Below the pieces are notes generated by a model. That model had not been told where the DNA came from. It saw nothing but the letters and a program-made list of their open reading frames with translations, and ran no database searches. A DNA stretch of 64,000 nt from Mytilinidion resinicola (lineage: Eukaryota; Ascomycota; Dothideomycetes; Mytilinidiales; Mytilinidiaceae), in NCBI RefSeq assembly GCF_010093595.1, contig NW_022985449.1, forward strand, positions 1,380,708-1,444,707, in the 5' to 3' direction. The stretch's first letter is position 1. Each line of letters opens with the position of its first letter. This document shows, in pieces, positions 1 through 10,554 of the stretch. The translations under genes and the position numbers were made by a program.

Positions 1-447
1 TTTCTTCAACAGCTTTGTATACGTCTCATTAGGCTTTGTTCCGCTTAATGCATCTATTCGAATGAGGGCATTCGTGGATGCCGAGCGCTTCCTATTACAG
101 GCGGCTGCCGTAGGTTTGAGCATAGCGTTGTGATTGTTGTGAGCTTCCTCCACCGTCTCCTATAGCTAAACACGTGAGCCATCAACTCTAGGAGGCTGCC
201 GAGTGAGCGTACCGCTTATCTTACAGTCTACTTTGTTAGTAGACGTACTGCGCACGCGTGCATGAGACTCTCTGGTGCCTCCAAAGCAGCATCGGTACCA
301 TATTTTCCTCGTTTCCTTCGTCTTTCTGTCTGGTTTTGAACGGAACTTGATGAGCCCGTAGCCCTGCGCCTTTGCATGCTCTCTAAGCACTTCCTCGGCT
401 TCATCTAGCGTACAGTAGGACCGTGGCGGTGGTGGTTTGAGGGCCAT
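1..447 (-). pseudogene. MULE transposase fragment (FAR1-like DNA-binding N-terminus), with two in-frame stops
   Basis: Reading from ATG at 447 on the minus strand gives MALKPPPP..., then a FAR1/WRKY-GCM1-like module of Mutator-like transposases (LDEAEEVLREHAKAQGYG, KIWYRCCFGG, then a basic stretch and KVDCKISG). Two TAG codons follow (complement of 166-168 and 160-162), but the same frame stays open beyond them to the window edge with transposase-like sequence (VEEAHNNHN, RIDALSGTKPNETYTKLL). Each stop is one G-to-A change from TGG (tryptophan). The corresponding plus-strand change is CpA to TpA, the context used by repeat-induced point mutation. The rest of the transposase would lie left of the window. 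The family call rests on motif recognition; the RIP origin of the stops is inference. Confidence 0.65.
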
Positions 448-567
448 GGTGAGTGTATTGAGGAAGTTGAGGATCAGGATGTAATGCTTTGTGGCCACGC
501 CGCACTTGGAGAGAGCATTTGGAATTAGTGAGAAACGTAAGCGAGCGAATCGGAGGCCCCGGAGCAC

Positions 568-1468
568 TCCTCCGGACCAATCAGAAGATCAGACGTAAGA
601 AGGGTGTATACGGAGTAGAAAAGGGGTGTACACCGAGTAAATATAGGGTGTACATTTAGCAGTGCCCTTCTCCAGGCTTCTCACGGTGTTTTGCAACAAC
701 CTGGAGGGAGCGTTCAGCTCCACAACCAAGGGCACCTAGACTCCTGGATTAAAGGGGAGTCGGGGACCGCCCTTGGGGAGTAACGTTCGCACTTTGATCA
801 TATCCTCTGTACCATGGTATCCTTAGTGTGGGCAAGAGCCTCCTCCCTCATCTTGTCGCAAGATTTCCTTGGGCAGGTCGCCTAGGACTGCAAAGTTGTT
901 GGTGGATCGATTCTGGAATTTGGCGAGGCGGAGGGCATTGGTTTTTCTGGCCTTGTGCTGGAGGCTGAAGTCTTCATTTGTTTTTTATAGAGCTAGAGGC
1001 TCGCTACTCTGCGCCGTGGGGTTTTGGGTGAAGGTGGAGAACTGAAGGGAGTGCACCAAGTGGAAGCATAGTTTCTGAGAGGTTGTCTGGGTTCTGGAGC
1101 TGGTGGAAGGTAGATTGTATCGGTGATTTAATATATCAGTAGTGATGATGGTTCCCACTAATGTTATAGTGTAATTGACATTGTCGCTTTTGATTGGAGT
1201 TATTGGAATATATAGGTGATATGCATTATCGTTACAGCTTCGTGAAGCCACTTGTTGAGTTTTCAAATTGCTGGAAGTAGAGAAGGTGAGCGCACGGACC
1301 CTTTATATCGACATCGCTTCACCTTCTTCAGCCTCGCTTACTCATCCTATTTTATAAAAACCCGTCCCCTCGACGTCTCTTCTCCACTGATAAATTGACC
1401 GATTGGAGACTTTACAGTTGCACTTTATTTACCTCCTTAGTTGAGTCATCATAAGAGCGTAGCACAAC
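568..1468. other. Intergenic, no gene seen
   Basis: No supportable coding region. Around 600-655 there are three imperfect copies of a roughly 24-bp unit built on GGGTGTA(C/T)AC...GAGTA. The rest looks like ordinary AT-leaning intergenic DNA and the upstream region of the GST pseudogene. Confidence 0.6.
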
Positions 1469-2368
1469 ATGGCCGCCCAAACCGAGCCCGAGATTGTTTT
1501 GTACGACGTGGCCTGCATCAAGAACAACTGCTTCTCTCCCACTGTCTGGCGCGTCCGCCTCATACTTAACTATAAGCATATCCCTTATAGAACTGTCTTC
1601 CTCGAATTTCCGGACATTGAGCCCACGCTGAAAGGGCTCTAAGTTACATTCGCCTTCTGCTGCCTTTCGATATCCACCTCCACCTCAGCGCCCTTCCCTC
1701 CCCTTTTCTTCCTTTCATATCTCAATACACAGCCCCAAAGCCTCAGAGCGCGTGTGAAGGAAGCCTCCTGACCTAAACCTACCTAGCGGTCTGATCCCCG
1801 GCGAGTCCGCATCCAAATACAAATACAAATACCAATACACGGTCCCCACCATCCAGCACATACCAACCAACACGTACGTGATGAACTCAGCCCCCATCGC
1901 GCAGTTCCTCGAATCGACCTACTCAGATCCCCCAGTCCCGCTAACCTCGGAGCTGGGCCGCGAGATCGAAGCCAAAGCACGCGCTGCGGCGGGCCCGGCC
2001 TTCCGCATGTCGGTGATGCCGCGCGAGATTGGCATCCTGTCGCCGCGCGCACGCAGGAGTACTTCCGGCGCACGTGCGAGGCTGAGCTCGGGCACCGGCT
2101 TGAGGACCTACTGGATCCGGAGAAGGAGGAGCAGGCCTGGGATGCGGTGGGCGAGGGCATGCGCGCTGTCGGCGAGTTGATGCGGACGCATAAGGCTGAG
2201 GGGCCGTTTGTGCTGGGCGCCCGGCCGAGTGGTACTGACTTTTGGATCGCGGCTTCACTCCAGTCGGCGAGGGTGGTGGATGAGGGGGTGTTTCAGAGGA
2301 ATGTCAAGTTCCCTGGGTATAAGGAGGTATATGAGGCTTACCTGCCTTACTTGGAGAAGAAGGATTGA
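1469..2368 (+). pseudogene. Glutathione S-transferase, broken by splice-donor loss and a frameshift
   Basis: Exon 1 from ATG 1469 encodes a thioredoxin-fold GST N-terminus (EIVLYDVACIKNNCFSPT, RVRLILNYKHIPYRTVFLEF, DIEPTLKGL). The frame then hits TAA at 1640. Position 1639 reads CTAAGT where a GTAAGT donor is expected. Joining 1638 to 1787 (after CCTAG) restores LKGLGLIPGESA and continues as VPTIQHIPTNTYVMNSAPIA in the same frame, so the intron is real and its donor has one G-to-C change. A second lesion, a shift near 2046-2051 (an apparent extra GC in a CGCGCGC run), separates GILSPR from TQEYFRRTCEAELGHR. The C-terminal domain then runs to the stop at 2366-2368 (FQRNVKFPGYKEVYEAYLPY). Either a pseudogene or two sequence errors; I favour the former. 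The family acts by glutathione conjugation. Confidence 0.8.
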
Positions 2369-2762
2369 GTGGGGGGGATTGCAGGGAAGGCTACCACTTA
2401 GGTCCTCTATTGGGACCTGGGGATTATTCGCTGGAATAAGGAGATACTATCGGTTTGCAGGCCGTAGCATCTGAACATTGGTACATGAAAGCCCTGTTTG
2501 CTACCGGCAGTGATTGCCGTAGGTGATTGTCATAATCCAACAGATACGAGTAAAGCTCGAGGCTGCTCATGTTGACGATTTGGGTGGAAAGGAGTAAGTT
2601 AGGTTTGCAGGTGGAGAGGCTTGCTTGGAAAGGGGAATCTCATCCCTACTCGGAGTTCTTCATTCTCTTGTTACAATATCCCATATCTAGATTTTCTATG
2701 TCTCTTCCAACTACGAATCTTTCTATCTCCATCAACTATTTTCCAACGTCTTCTCGCAGCTT

Positions 2763-3708
2763 TCAAATCTTATCCCACCCAACAAGCCCCATCCTCAACA
2801 AATACCCCTTCCCAATCTCCTCCGCCCTCGCTTTCATCTCCTCCACATCCCAATTCGACCACACAAACGTCCCATTCAAAAACTTCGCCTGAGGACTCGA
2901 AATCCACACCGCAAAGTCCCCAGCGAGTGACCCTATTCTCAATCAGCAAATATCCCCCAATACATCAAAACAAGGACTACTCACTATCATCAAACACCAC
3001 CCCACTCCCCTTCGGGATATTCAACGCACTCATATCCGTCTCCAACAACCCCGGATTTATCGCATGCACCCGCACCGCCGGATTCTCCGCCGCAACATGC
3101 ATGAACAGCTTCGTCGCCGCCTCCTTCGCCACCGCGTACCCCGCCCACCCGCTCATCGTCGGCAGGTGCATGATCCCCGACGACACGTAGAGCAGCACCG
3201 CCTCCGCCGCCGCCGCCGCGCGCAGGAACGCGCGGATCAGGTACAGCGACCCCATCACATTGATCTCGATCCCTTTCCTGAAATCTACGGGGGAGATCGA
3301 GGATAGAGGCGCGAGAGCGGGCTGGAAGCCGGCGTTCTGGATGCAGACGTCGATCTTCCCGGCCGCGTTTTCGAAGGCGGCAAATGCGGCGTCGACGGCG
3401 CTTTCGGAGGAGATATCGGCGCCGTAGGTGTGGAAGGTGGTCCCTGGGAACTCGGCGGAGAGGGCGGCGGCGGCGGCGGAGAGGATGGGGATGCGGCGGC
3501 CGAGGAGGCCGATGTGCGCGGCGCCGGCGAGGGCGAAGGAGCGTGCCATGGCGAGGCCGGCGCCGGTGCCGCCACCGGTTATGAGGATGGTCTTGGAGGT
3601 GGCGGAGAGGGCGGGGTTGGAGGTTGGGGAGATGGAGGGGTAGGAGGTGCGGTGCCAGGTTGGCGTGAAGGAAGGGAAGGAGCCAGTGGGGACGGCGTGC
3701 TCGTCCAT
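2763..3708 (-). CDS. Short-chain dehydrogenase/reductase (SDR), NAD(P)-dependent
   Basis: Two exons, 3708-2985 and 2932-2763, joined at GT(2984)...AG(2933), give a 297-aa protein. A roughly 35-residue leader precedes a classical SDR Rossmann fold: TILITGGGTGAGLAMARSFA (cofactor glycine motif, TGxxxGxG), ADISSE, CIQNAG (NAG motif), catalytic serine in LLYVSSGIM and the YxxxK pair in YAVAKEA. HAINPGLLETDM follows, as in the family. The second exon supplies the C-terminus (GDFAVWISSPQAKFLNGTFV). The substrate cannot be read from sequence. A classical 250-300 aa SDR; the exon join keeps frame. It lies between the GST pseudogene (convergent) and a zinc-cluster regulator on the same strand; a regulatory link is possible but only positional. 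Confidence 0.88.
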
Positions 3709-4825
3709 TGTGGGTGTTGGGGTTGGAGTTGGGGAGGTGGAGGGCGGAAGAGGCGTAGGATGAAGATGGTGGAGAAAATGGTGGATGTGGAGGATGGCTG
3801 AAAGAAATGTGAAGATGATGATCGTTTATGAGACGAAAATGAGGACTCTTATGTCTCTACATATCTACTTACCTCCAAACCATCTACCATCATTTCGTTG
3901 CTCGACGTGAAGCTGCTGAGCAAGCCGCCTGCCTCCATACAGAGCACCAGTACACTCAACCCAATGCACCATATCCCATATGGCGCATGATAAAGCTCCC
4001 CGCTGATGAATTCTTCACTTCCTCTCCGAAGCTCTCTCAGCCCTACCCGTGCTTTTGTAACTCCGGAGCCACCGCATGAAGGAGCGAAATCCCTGTTTTC
4101 TAAAAGTGTTTGTTGAAGCACGCCAAGCATTTCAATCGACAGAGGTTTAGAATGACGAAGCCGGCATTTCATTGTTTGAAGCCCCTGCCAAGCTACAGTG
4201 TGTGCCACTTGAGTGCCATACTTACCGTAAGGGTTGGATTTAGAAATGTAGCTCGAGTCAGCCCTGGGACATGTAGAGAGTAGAAAAATGTCGGGTGGTG
4301 GAGTGGACTTGTGCCCGGAATTCCGGGTGCGTCTTGGCGTCATGCGCGTGAAGAGTGAAAGGGCAGGCATGTGCAGTGACTGCATAAGATGGATTTGAAA
4401 TGACGCGCCTTAGCTTTGTGAGTCAGAGAGTTGATGCGTTAAGGTCATTCTCGTTGGCTGTGTTTATGCGGAGCAGCTCCAGACCTGCTTCCAGATGTCA
4501 TTGGATTGTATTGGGAAATGTATGAGATGAAGGCAAAAAAGGGTATAGGCTTTTGGCAGGTCTATACTTTGGGGTTCTTGTGTGTGTGATTGGTTTTGTA
4601 AACGTTGCTGGGACAGAGTTTCCTCAAATTATTAGATCTAATATATGTTATATTTTCATAGCAAGCAAGTCCCCTAATCGAAGCTCACGCCTCAAGAACA
4701 CCATTCTAGCCCCCTAAACGCATGATTCCCCCTGAACTCAAAAATGCCATCACACCCTAACCAACTCACTTCCCCCAAAGTCCATAAAACACGGCTCCCT
4801 CGTCGTCGCCCCAACTACACCCATG
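3709..4825. other. Intergenic, 1.1 kb, no supported gene
   Basis: Contains the SDR upstream region. A minus-strand open frame at 3849-4385 (178 codons) has no recognisable domain and irregular composition, so I do not call it. 4600-4800 is AT-rich, then C-rich just downstream of the regulator stop. Confidence 0.5.
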
Positions 4826-6764
4826 TCAGTCTACTGCGTAGCAACACCTCACAGGCGGCGGTACAACGACAAAACACTCTCGCGCCCCTTCTACCCTCAG
4901 CAGCTCCGGAATCTGAACATTAATAGAAACAGGGTTCGACCCACCAATAGAGAAGAATAGTATTCCCAGCTCATCCGCATCCTCTAGCCACAGCCCCGTG
5001 CGCGCGTCAACTGTCGGCCCCTGCTGCGTCTCCACGTCCTGGAATTCCCGCATCATGTACTCCTCCCCACCCCACTGCGCCAGCCAGCGGATATAGTATG
5101 CCTCCCAGACCTCGCGGCTGGCGGCTTCCCAGAGGAATTTGGGCGCGGGCGCGGGCATGAAGCCGAGCTCGGCGCAGCTGAAGGAGGGGAGGCCGTTGTA
5201 GACGCTGTAGGACCAATGGAGGAGGTAGAGGGAAAAGACCGCGCGGCGTTTCGAGGTGACGTATATCCAGGAGTCCCAGGACGGGCGGATGTGGTCGCGC
5301 TCTTCTTGGAGCACGAGGCCGGTGCTGGCGACGTAGTAAACAACCTTTTGGAGAGAGGCGAAGACAGAAGGGGCGACGGGAGCGAGAGAAGATTGGGAGT
5401 GAGAGGGGAACAGTAGCATGACGGTGTATAAGACGAGAGCCTGGAGAGCGGCGAGGAGATCGGGTTCGTTCATTGTGCGATACTGTATCTAGTTAGTAAT
5501 GGAGTAGTATCCTGGGCATTAGTGCTTGTGTCTATGCTCGCAGACTAAGTCCTAATACGATACACTCCACGCTCCAAGATAGATAACATACCTTCTCAAA
5601 CAATGACTCCATCTCTTTCGTAACCGTCTCCGTCACAATTCCGCTCGCTCCCTCACACTGACCAGCCCACATTTTGGAGATAGTAAAACAATTCGCAAGT
5701 GGTTGCGGCACAGGATGTGCCGACTGTTCCGGAAGTATTCGCGGGTTTTGATTAGTGAGTATATGGTACATCTGCGACGTATGAAGTAACGGCGGAGGCT
5801 GGAATTCCTTTGCCAGCATCTTCGGCCAAGTTTTCATAACGCGAAGTAGGACCTCCATGCTATGTCTCGCTAGCGGTGGAGTGGAGTCAAGCTGTTCAAG
5901 AAATGGCAAATTTGTCCAGTCGTTGCCGAAGTTATTTATTTCTGGCGTATTAGTAGCGGGAGAGCACGATTGATCGGCGAATGAAGTTAATGCTAGGTCC
6001 GCACCGAGGGATGAGGATGACACATTAGGAAATGGATCGTTATGTGAGAACAGAAATTGCGAAAAACTGTCTGTTTGCGCGCTTCCTTCGGTTTGAGACG
6101 GGTTCGTGATGGCGGGAGCAGGCGTGGATGTAGGAGAGCTGATCAGCGTTAGCTGGCTATGAACTTCGAACTCCGGTGAGTGTTGCTCTCTCAACGCTAC
6201 GATCGGGCACGCTAAGGGGCCCACGCTGGGTGGGGGGAAAGTGGCCACACTCATCAAGCACTCCGTCTCGTGCAGCCATGTGTACACCTCTATACCACTG
6301 CTTGAAGTGCTTCAGTGAGGTTCCACATAGCCCAAGGTGAAGAGCTTTGATGTTGTTCAGATTTTTGGAATTGCATTGAATCACCACAAGCAGTGGCATA
6401 CATACGCACACATTTAGGGCGGCTTGTTCTATGAATTAGAGTGCCACCTTTGTTCATGCCCCGCGTGGAAAGTAGACGAGGAGACAGGTACAGTACTTAC
6501 GCGAACAAGACCGGAGGTGGTTGAGGATCCGGAGCTGAGGGTGGACTAGCACTAGCCGAATTGGTCGAGCCATCAAGGCTCCGCGAAAAACCCGAGGCAG
6601 AGGGACTCCTCCAGTTTCTAGTAAGAGGAATAACATACTCGCAGGCCAGATCTCGTTGCAGGCACCGTGAGCAAGTCGGTCGCTGTAGATCACATCGGAC
6701 TTTCGACCCTGTACACCAACGGCAGGACTTCTGGCGTAGGCTGGGGCTCGGCCCTGGAGTACAT
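4826..6764 (-). CDS. Zn(II)2Cys6 fungal transcription factor (5' end unresolved)
   Basis: The DNA-binding exon (about 6735-6501, minus) carries a complete binuclear zinc cluster, QKSCRWCTGSKVRCDLQR then PTCSRCLQRDLACEY, matching CX2CX6CX6CX2CX6C. It ends at a GTAAGT donor (6500). The middle exon (about 6287-5592) is Ser/Thr/Pro-rich then helical (MEVLLRVMKTWPKML, MESLFEK). It splices 5592 to 5488 (GTATGT...CTAACTAG) into IQYRTMNEPDLLAALQALV and ends at 4826. This is the layout of AflR-like fungal regulators. Problem: upstream of the cluster the frame meets TGA with no ATG. An ATG at 6764 (MYSRAEPQPTP) lies in a different frame that would need a one-base shift near 6731-6735. An upstream exon is the alternative. 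The acceptor of the first intron is not fixed. A role as local activator is inferred. Confidence 0.75.
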
Positions 6765-7722
6765 CGTTTAGTGTGTCTGACCAGAGATGACTCTTGGTGA
6801 AGTCAGCGATTGAAGAATTTGATGCTTCTGAATGAGCCGCGAAGTACCGCAAAGATGAGGTGAATGAATGGTGGAGACAGAAGGTCGATCGAGATCGGCT
6901 CGCACAATAGGCACATGTAAATTGAGTTATAGTCGTGCAGTATTTAGTGGAGAGACTGAATTAGGCAAATCGAGGCTCCGCTCGGGGTTTGCCTATGCCG
7001 TGTATAGGAGGGAAGTCTGCAGCACGTACTCTGAGTAAATGTCTTCTTGCAGATCCTGCACTCCAATTGCCGGGCATCCATTGGTGCAAATAACCAAGGC
7101 AAATGTTAAATACACGAGAAAGTGGGTGATGTCGGTTCTGGTGGATGGGTCGTAAACGGTACGCAAAGTGGCTTACAGGTCCCGATCGGGGTTCCGCGCA
7201 AGCCTTATAGAATTCTGTGTCCAAGGCACTGGTTAGCACCTTTAATAGAGATCCAAAGCCAAATACGACGCTGGAGGCTTAGTATCGCAGATCTGATTAC
7301 TGTCTGCATAAGGCGGCGTGCCCGCAGGGAAGCGGCAGGCTAGTGCATGTGCCGGGGCAAGGGCTCATCGTGGCCAAGCATTCAGGCCTTGAAAGTGGCA
7401 AGTGTCTGAAGACCTCCGCCAAGAAATGAATGAAGGGGTTCAGGTTATTCAGCATCGGTTGCTGGGAGAGATGGAGAGGCTGTGGTTGTCGGAGTTCGGG
7501 GCACGGGTAGTTCTGGAACTAGCTTGGTGGGTGGTAGGCGAGTATTCTGGTGCGAGTATCAGACCCGCAATTAAAGCAGCCTCTCGGAATGGATGCTGCA
7601 TGCGGAATTGCCCATGCGTCGTGCTATTTTTGAGCATACTGAAAAGCTTCGTGCCTCCCCGCACGCGCTGGCTCTGACTTGAACTGCTATTTCTTTTCCT
7701 GACTCGTGTTTTCATCGCCATC
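6765..7722. other. Intergenic, no gene seen
   Basis: Holds the upstream regions of the zinc-cluster regulator (minus) and the VOC gene (plus), which are divergent. No domain-bearing frame on either strand. Confidence 0.55.
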
Positions 7723-8251
7723 ATGACAATCAACCATCTTTTCCTGCTCGTCACTCCCGCACGCCTACCGGCTTTGCGCACCTTCTACCGAAACCTGCTC
7801 CAGCCGGTGGGCTACACAGAGATGATCGTTGCAAATAATGACACCCTCATTGGATACGGGAGCGACTATCCATATCTTTGGTTGAAAGCCTTGCCGGAAG
7901 GGCAGACTCCAGTCCCGACCCATATCGCTTTCGACGCACCAAGTAGGAGGAGCCACGAGAAACGCGTTCCCGAAGTCCCATGCTGACTAGAACTAGATAA
8001 CGAGGCTGTGAATGCATTCCATGCTGCTGGACTGTAAGCTGAATCTGCCTTGTGTCTCTTTTTGGACATTGCGCTGACGATCATGTCTCACTGTCAGGAA
8101 GGAGGGAGGCAAAGACCAAGGCGGACCAGGTATCCGTCCTGAGATGAGCCGTCAGCCCTATTATGCGGCGTTCATCATTGATCCAGAAGGAAATAACATC
8201 GAGGCTGTTTGCGTGGACAAGAAAGGGATAAGGAAAGCTAATGGGGCTTGA
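7723..8251 (+). CDS. VOC superfamily (glyoxalase/bleomycin-resistance fold) protein
   Basis: Three exons, 7723-7942, 7997-8033 and 8098-8251, all with GT-AG borders, give 136 aa. The sequence starts MTINHLFLLVTPARLPALRT and shows the paired beta-alpha-beta-beta-beta modules of this fold: FYRNLLQPVGY, then YPYLWLKALPEG, THIAFDAP, a short helix EAVNAFHAAGL, GGPGIRPEM and YYAAFIIDPEGNNIEAVC. Histidine (NHLF, THIAF) and glutamate (NIEAVC) positions match the usual metal ligands of the family. The length is normal for a single-domain VOC protein. The substrate is unknown; family members include glyoxalases, ring-cleavage dioxygenases and binding proteins. The start ATG is the first in frame and is followed directly by the fold. 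Confidence 0.85.
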
Positions 8252-8459
8252 AAACGTTCAAATTGGGTTTCTGGAGTTGTGTAAATACGCTCCTCTTAAA
8301 CTTCGTCCTGGGACTCGATTTCGATCTCTCTAGACTGATTATGTACGACTGAACGGATCTTCTCTAAGATAGGGCTAGGCTATACGATGCGCTTTCGGCA
8401 ATTTCTGGCGTCTGACTTGCAACATGAACGCCGCATACACCTACATGACCTCTCTAGAT

Positions 8460-10383
8460 TTAATTCGGATCTAGATGCTCGCCTGTGTGTCTAGACCCAC
8501 AGCACATGCTCGCAAGCTCCTTCAGTGCTCTAGTACGTGCCTCGTTTGGGTATCTTTCGGAGCAAGCATAGCAGTCTCCTGGAAACCTGGTAGTGTCGTC
8601 AGCCCATAGCCTCGTAATCTTCACTTCCACTGTTTCACTCTCGATGTGGCCCCACTCGCGGTTGAACCAGCAAACGACCACAACATCTTCAAGACGACTG
8701 AGCAGATTCTCGACGAAGAACGACCGAAATGTCATCTTGGCGAGGTCGGTGGCGTCTGCTACAGATTCCGGCATGATGGTAAGTCTCAAACTGCGCAGAT
8801 GTCTGAATCGGACAAGAACATCAAGCACATCAGGGAACTATGGTTTTACGAATTAGCGAAGCTTGAACGCTTACCGGTGATGCAGGAGACTCACATGACA
8901 GCTGAGGCTTCTCGTAACATTGCTTTCATGAGTGACGCTCACATGTCCTGAGAAATGCTGTAAGCAGGGGCAGTGTTTTAGTAAAGTGGTGAGCTCGTCC
9001 TTAGTCCAGAAGACTTGTGGGCCGTTAGTTTTGTTCTGGATATCCAGTGTCCGCAGAGTACGCCCATGCTGTTTCAGAATGGCTGGAAGCAACGACGTAT
9101 GGAACGTGCCTCGATGATCTTCGGTCAAGGTCAGCTCTTCGAGTCCATTCATTGATTCAACAAACCCTCGGACAATGTCAACGCTCCCACACTGTTCGTT
9201 CGTCCAATAGTCTGGAACGGCACCATTGGGTCTAAGTCCATTGTGTCAGTACGAATGCAAAATGAACAACAAGGTAAACGAGTCGATAATTAATCGAGTA
9301 GTGCTTACCGATATCCACTATCCGAATCGTAGATGTTGAGGGCAAAACGCAGCGATTTCAAATTTGGCAAACGCCCTTTCAGTTCTTTTAAAACATGATG
9401 TGGGCATCGCCTACCCAGATCAAGTCTCCGTAGCGTCGTCTTGTCAATGGATTCTCTGAGCTGAACGCAAAACTCTTGATTGAACTCGAGCATTCCACGA
9501 CCGAAATAAAGCTCCTCTAGCGGTGGTAGCCTCTCTCCTAGTTGAAGTTGCAAGTTCATACTGATGGGAGCACCAGACGAGCGTGAAGGAAGACACATCT
9601 CGGCCACTTTCAACACCTTCAAGTTCTTCAGGCGCATGAGAAGCTTGGTAAGGCGCAGGAAATCTTGACGGTACATATTCCTGTATTCAGAAACCCCGTC
9701 GGCGGCGCCTAAGGGCCGCCTATGTGAGGCAGTGTAATCCAAGTAGTACAGCTGGACTGCCAAGTGGTGTTCTACCACCGTGAAGATTCCCGGCGGGTTG
9801 CGCCCACCTGCAGTGCCATAGATGTCGTTTGTAATAAATAGACGGCATTGTGGCCATTTCTCTTGAATCAGAATTGCGGTGTTCTCCGACATACCATATG
9901 CCCCGGACAGACTAGAGACATTAGTCAATGAGTGGTTACATCATGAAAATTGGAGTACTCACTGGAAGGTGCGAGGGCTGTTCAGATTTGAGACGATCTG
10001 CTCAAGAACTGCTGGAGAATCTAGTGTCGATAACTCCGTTCCGGGAAAGAACCTATCAAGTCTGAAATGCCAAACGTATCGCGATAGTACGTCTTCAGAG
10101 TCGAGTAACCGTCGGATGATATGTCCGTTCACAGCATTGAGATTTGGGGGGAGATCCTGATCATAGAGACGGATGCTTCTAAAGAAGAACGAGTCTGCGA
10201 GGTGTCGACATCTACGTGATACGAGACGCAGTTGTCCTATTGACAATGGATAATGATCGTAGACCTACGTCTAGTTAGTATCTACACTCACACATTAGTG
10301 GGTTTAACAATCAGACTTACTTGCTCAAAGACACAAAGAGCAATGTCATTCCCAGATGTAAACAGACTCAATCCCTTAGCCAT
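8460..10383 (-). CDS. F-box-like / leucine-rich-repeat protein
   Basis: Five exons (10383-10321, 10264-9963, 9911-9309, 9231-8895, 8837-8460) with consistent GT-AG borders and phases give 560 aa with no lesion. The N-terminus (ALCVFEQVYDHYPLSIGQLR then LVSRRCRHLADSFFFRSIRL) resembles a divergent F-box helix set. The rest is leucine-rich repeats: LMRLKNLKVLKVAEMCL, LPPLEELYFGRGML, TTLRRLDLGRRCPHHVLKEL, LPNLKSLRFALNIYD, MNGLEELTLTEDH, TLRTLDIQNKTNGP and FRHLRSLRLTIMPESV. Proteins of this kind usually act as substrate adaptors for SCF ubiquitin ligases; that role is inferred, and the F-box match is weak by eye. It sits head-to-tail with a frameshifted LRR gene on the same strand. Confidence 0.78.
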
Positions 10384-10554
10384 GGCCCTCAAGAAGTCGT
10401 CCACGAGGATTGATGATAAAGAGAAGTCACGTTGCAGCCTGATTTCGGAGAGATGAAGCTTGTCGCCTTCGGAGATAAATCGGGTCAGCTAAAGCCACTC
10501 GCAAATGCCGAATGTAGAGAAGCAGATCCCTTTTTGGATAAGTGGATTATGAGT

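Noticed and set aside
3384..3801. Long Arg/Gly-rich plus-strand open frames
   Set aside because: They are antisense shadows of the GC-rich SDR gene, with composition typical of out-of-frame translation.
3849..4385. 178-codon minus-strand open frame
   Set aside because: No domain, irregular composition, and it extends to no plausible partner exon. Kept only as a note in the intergenic entry.
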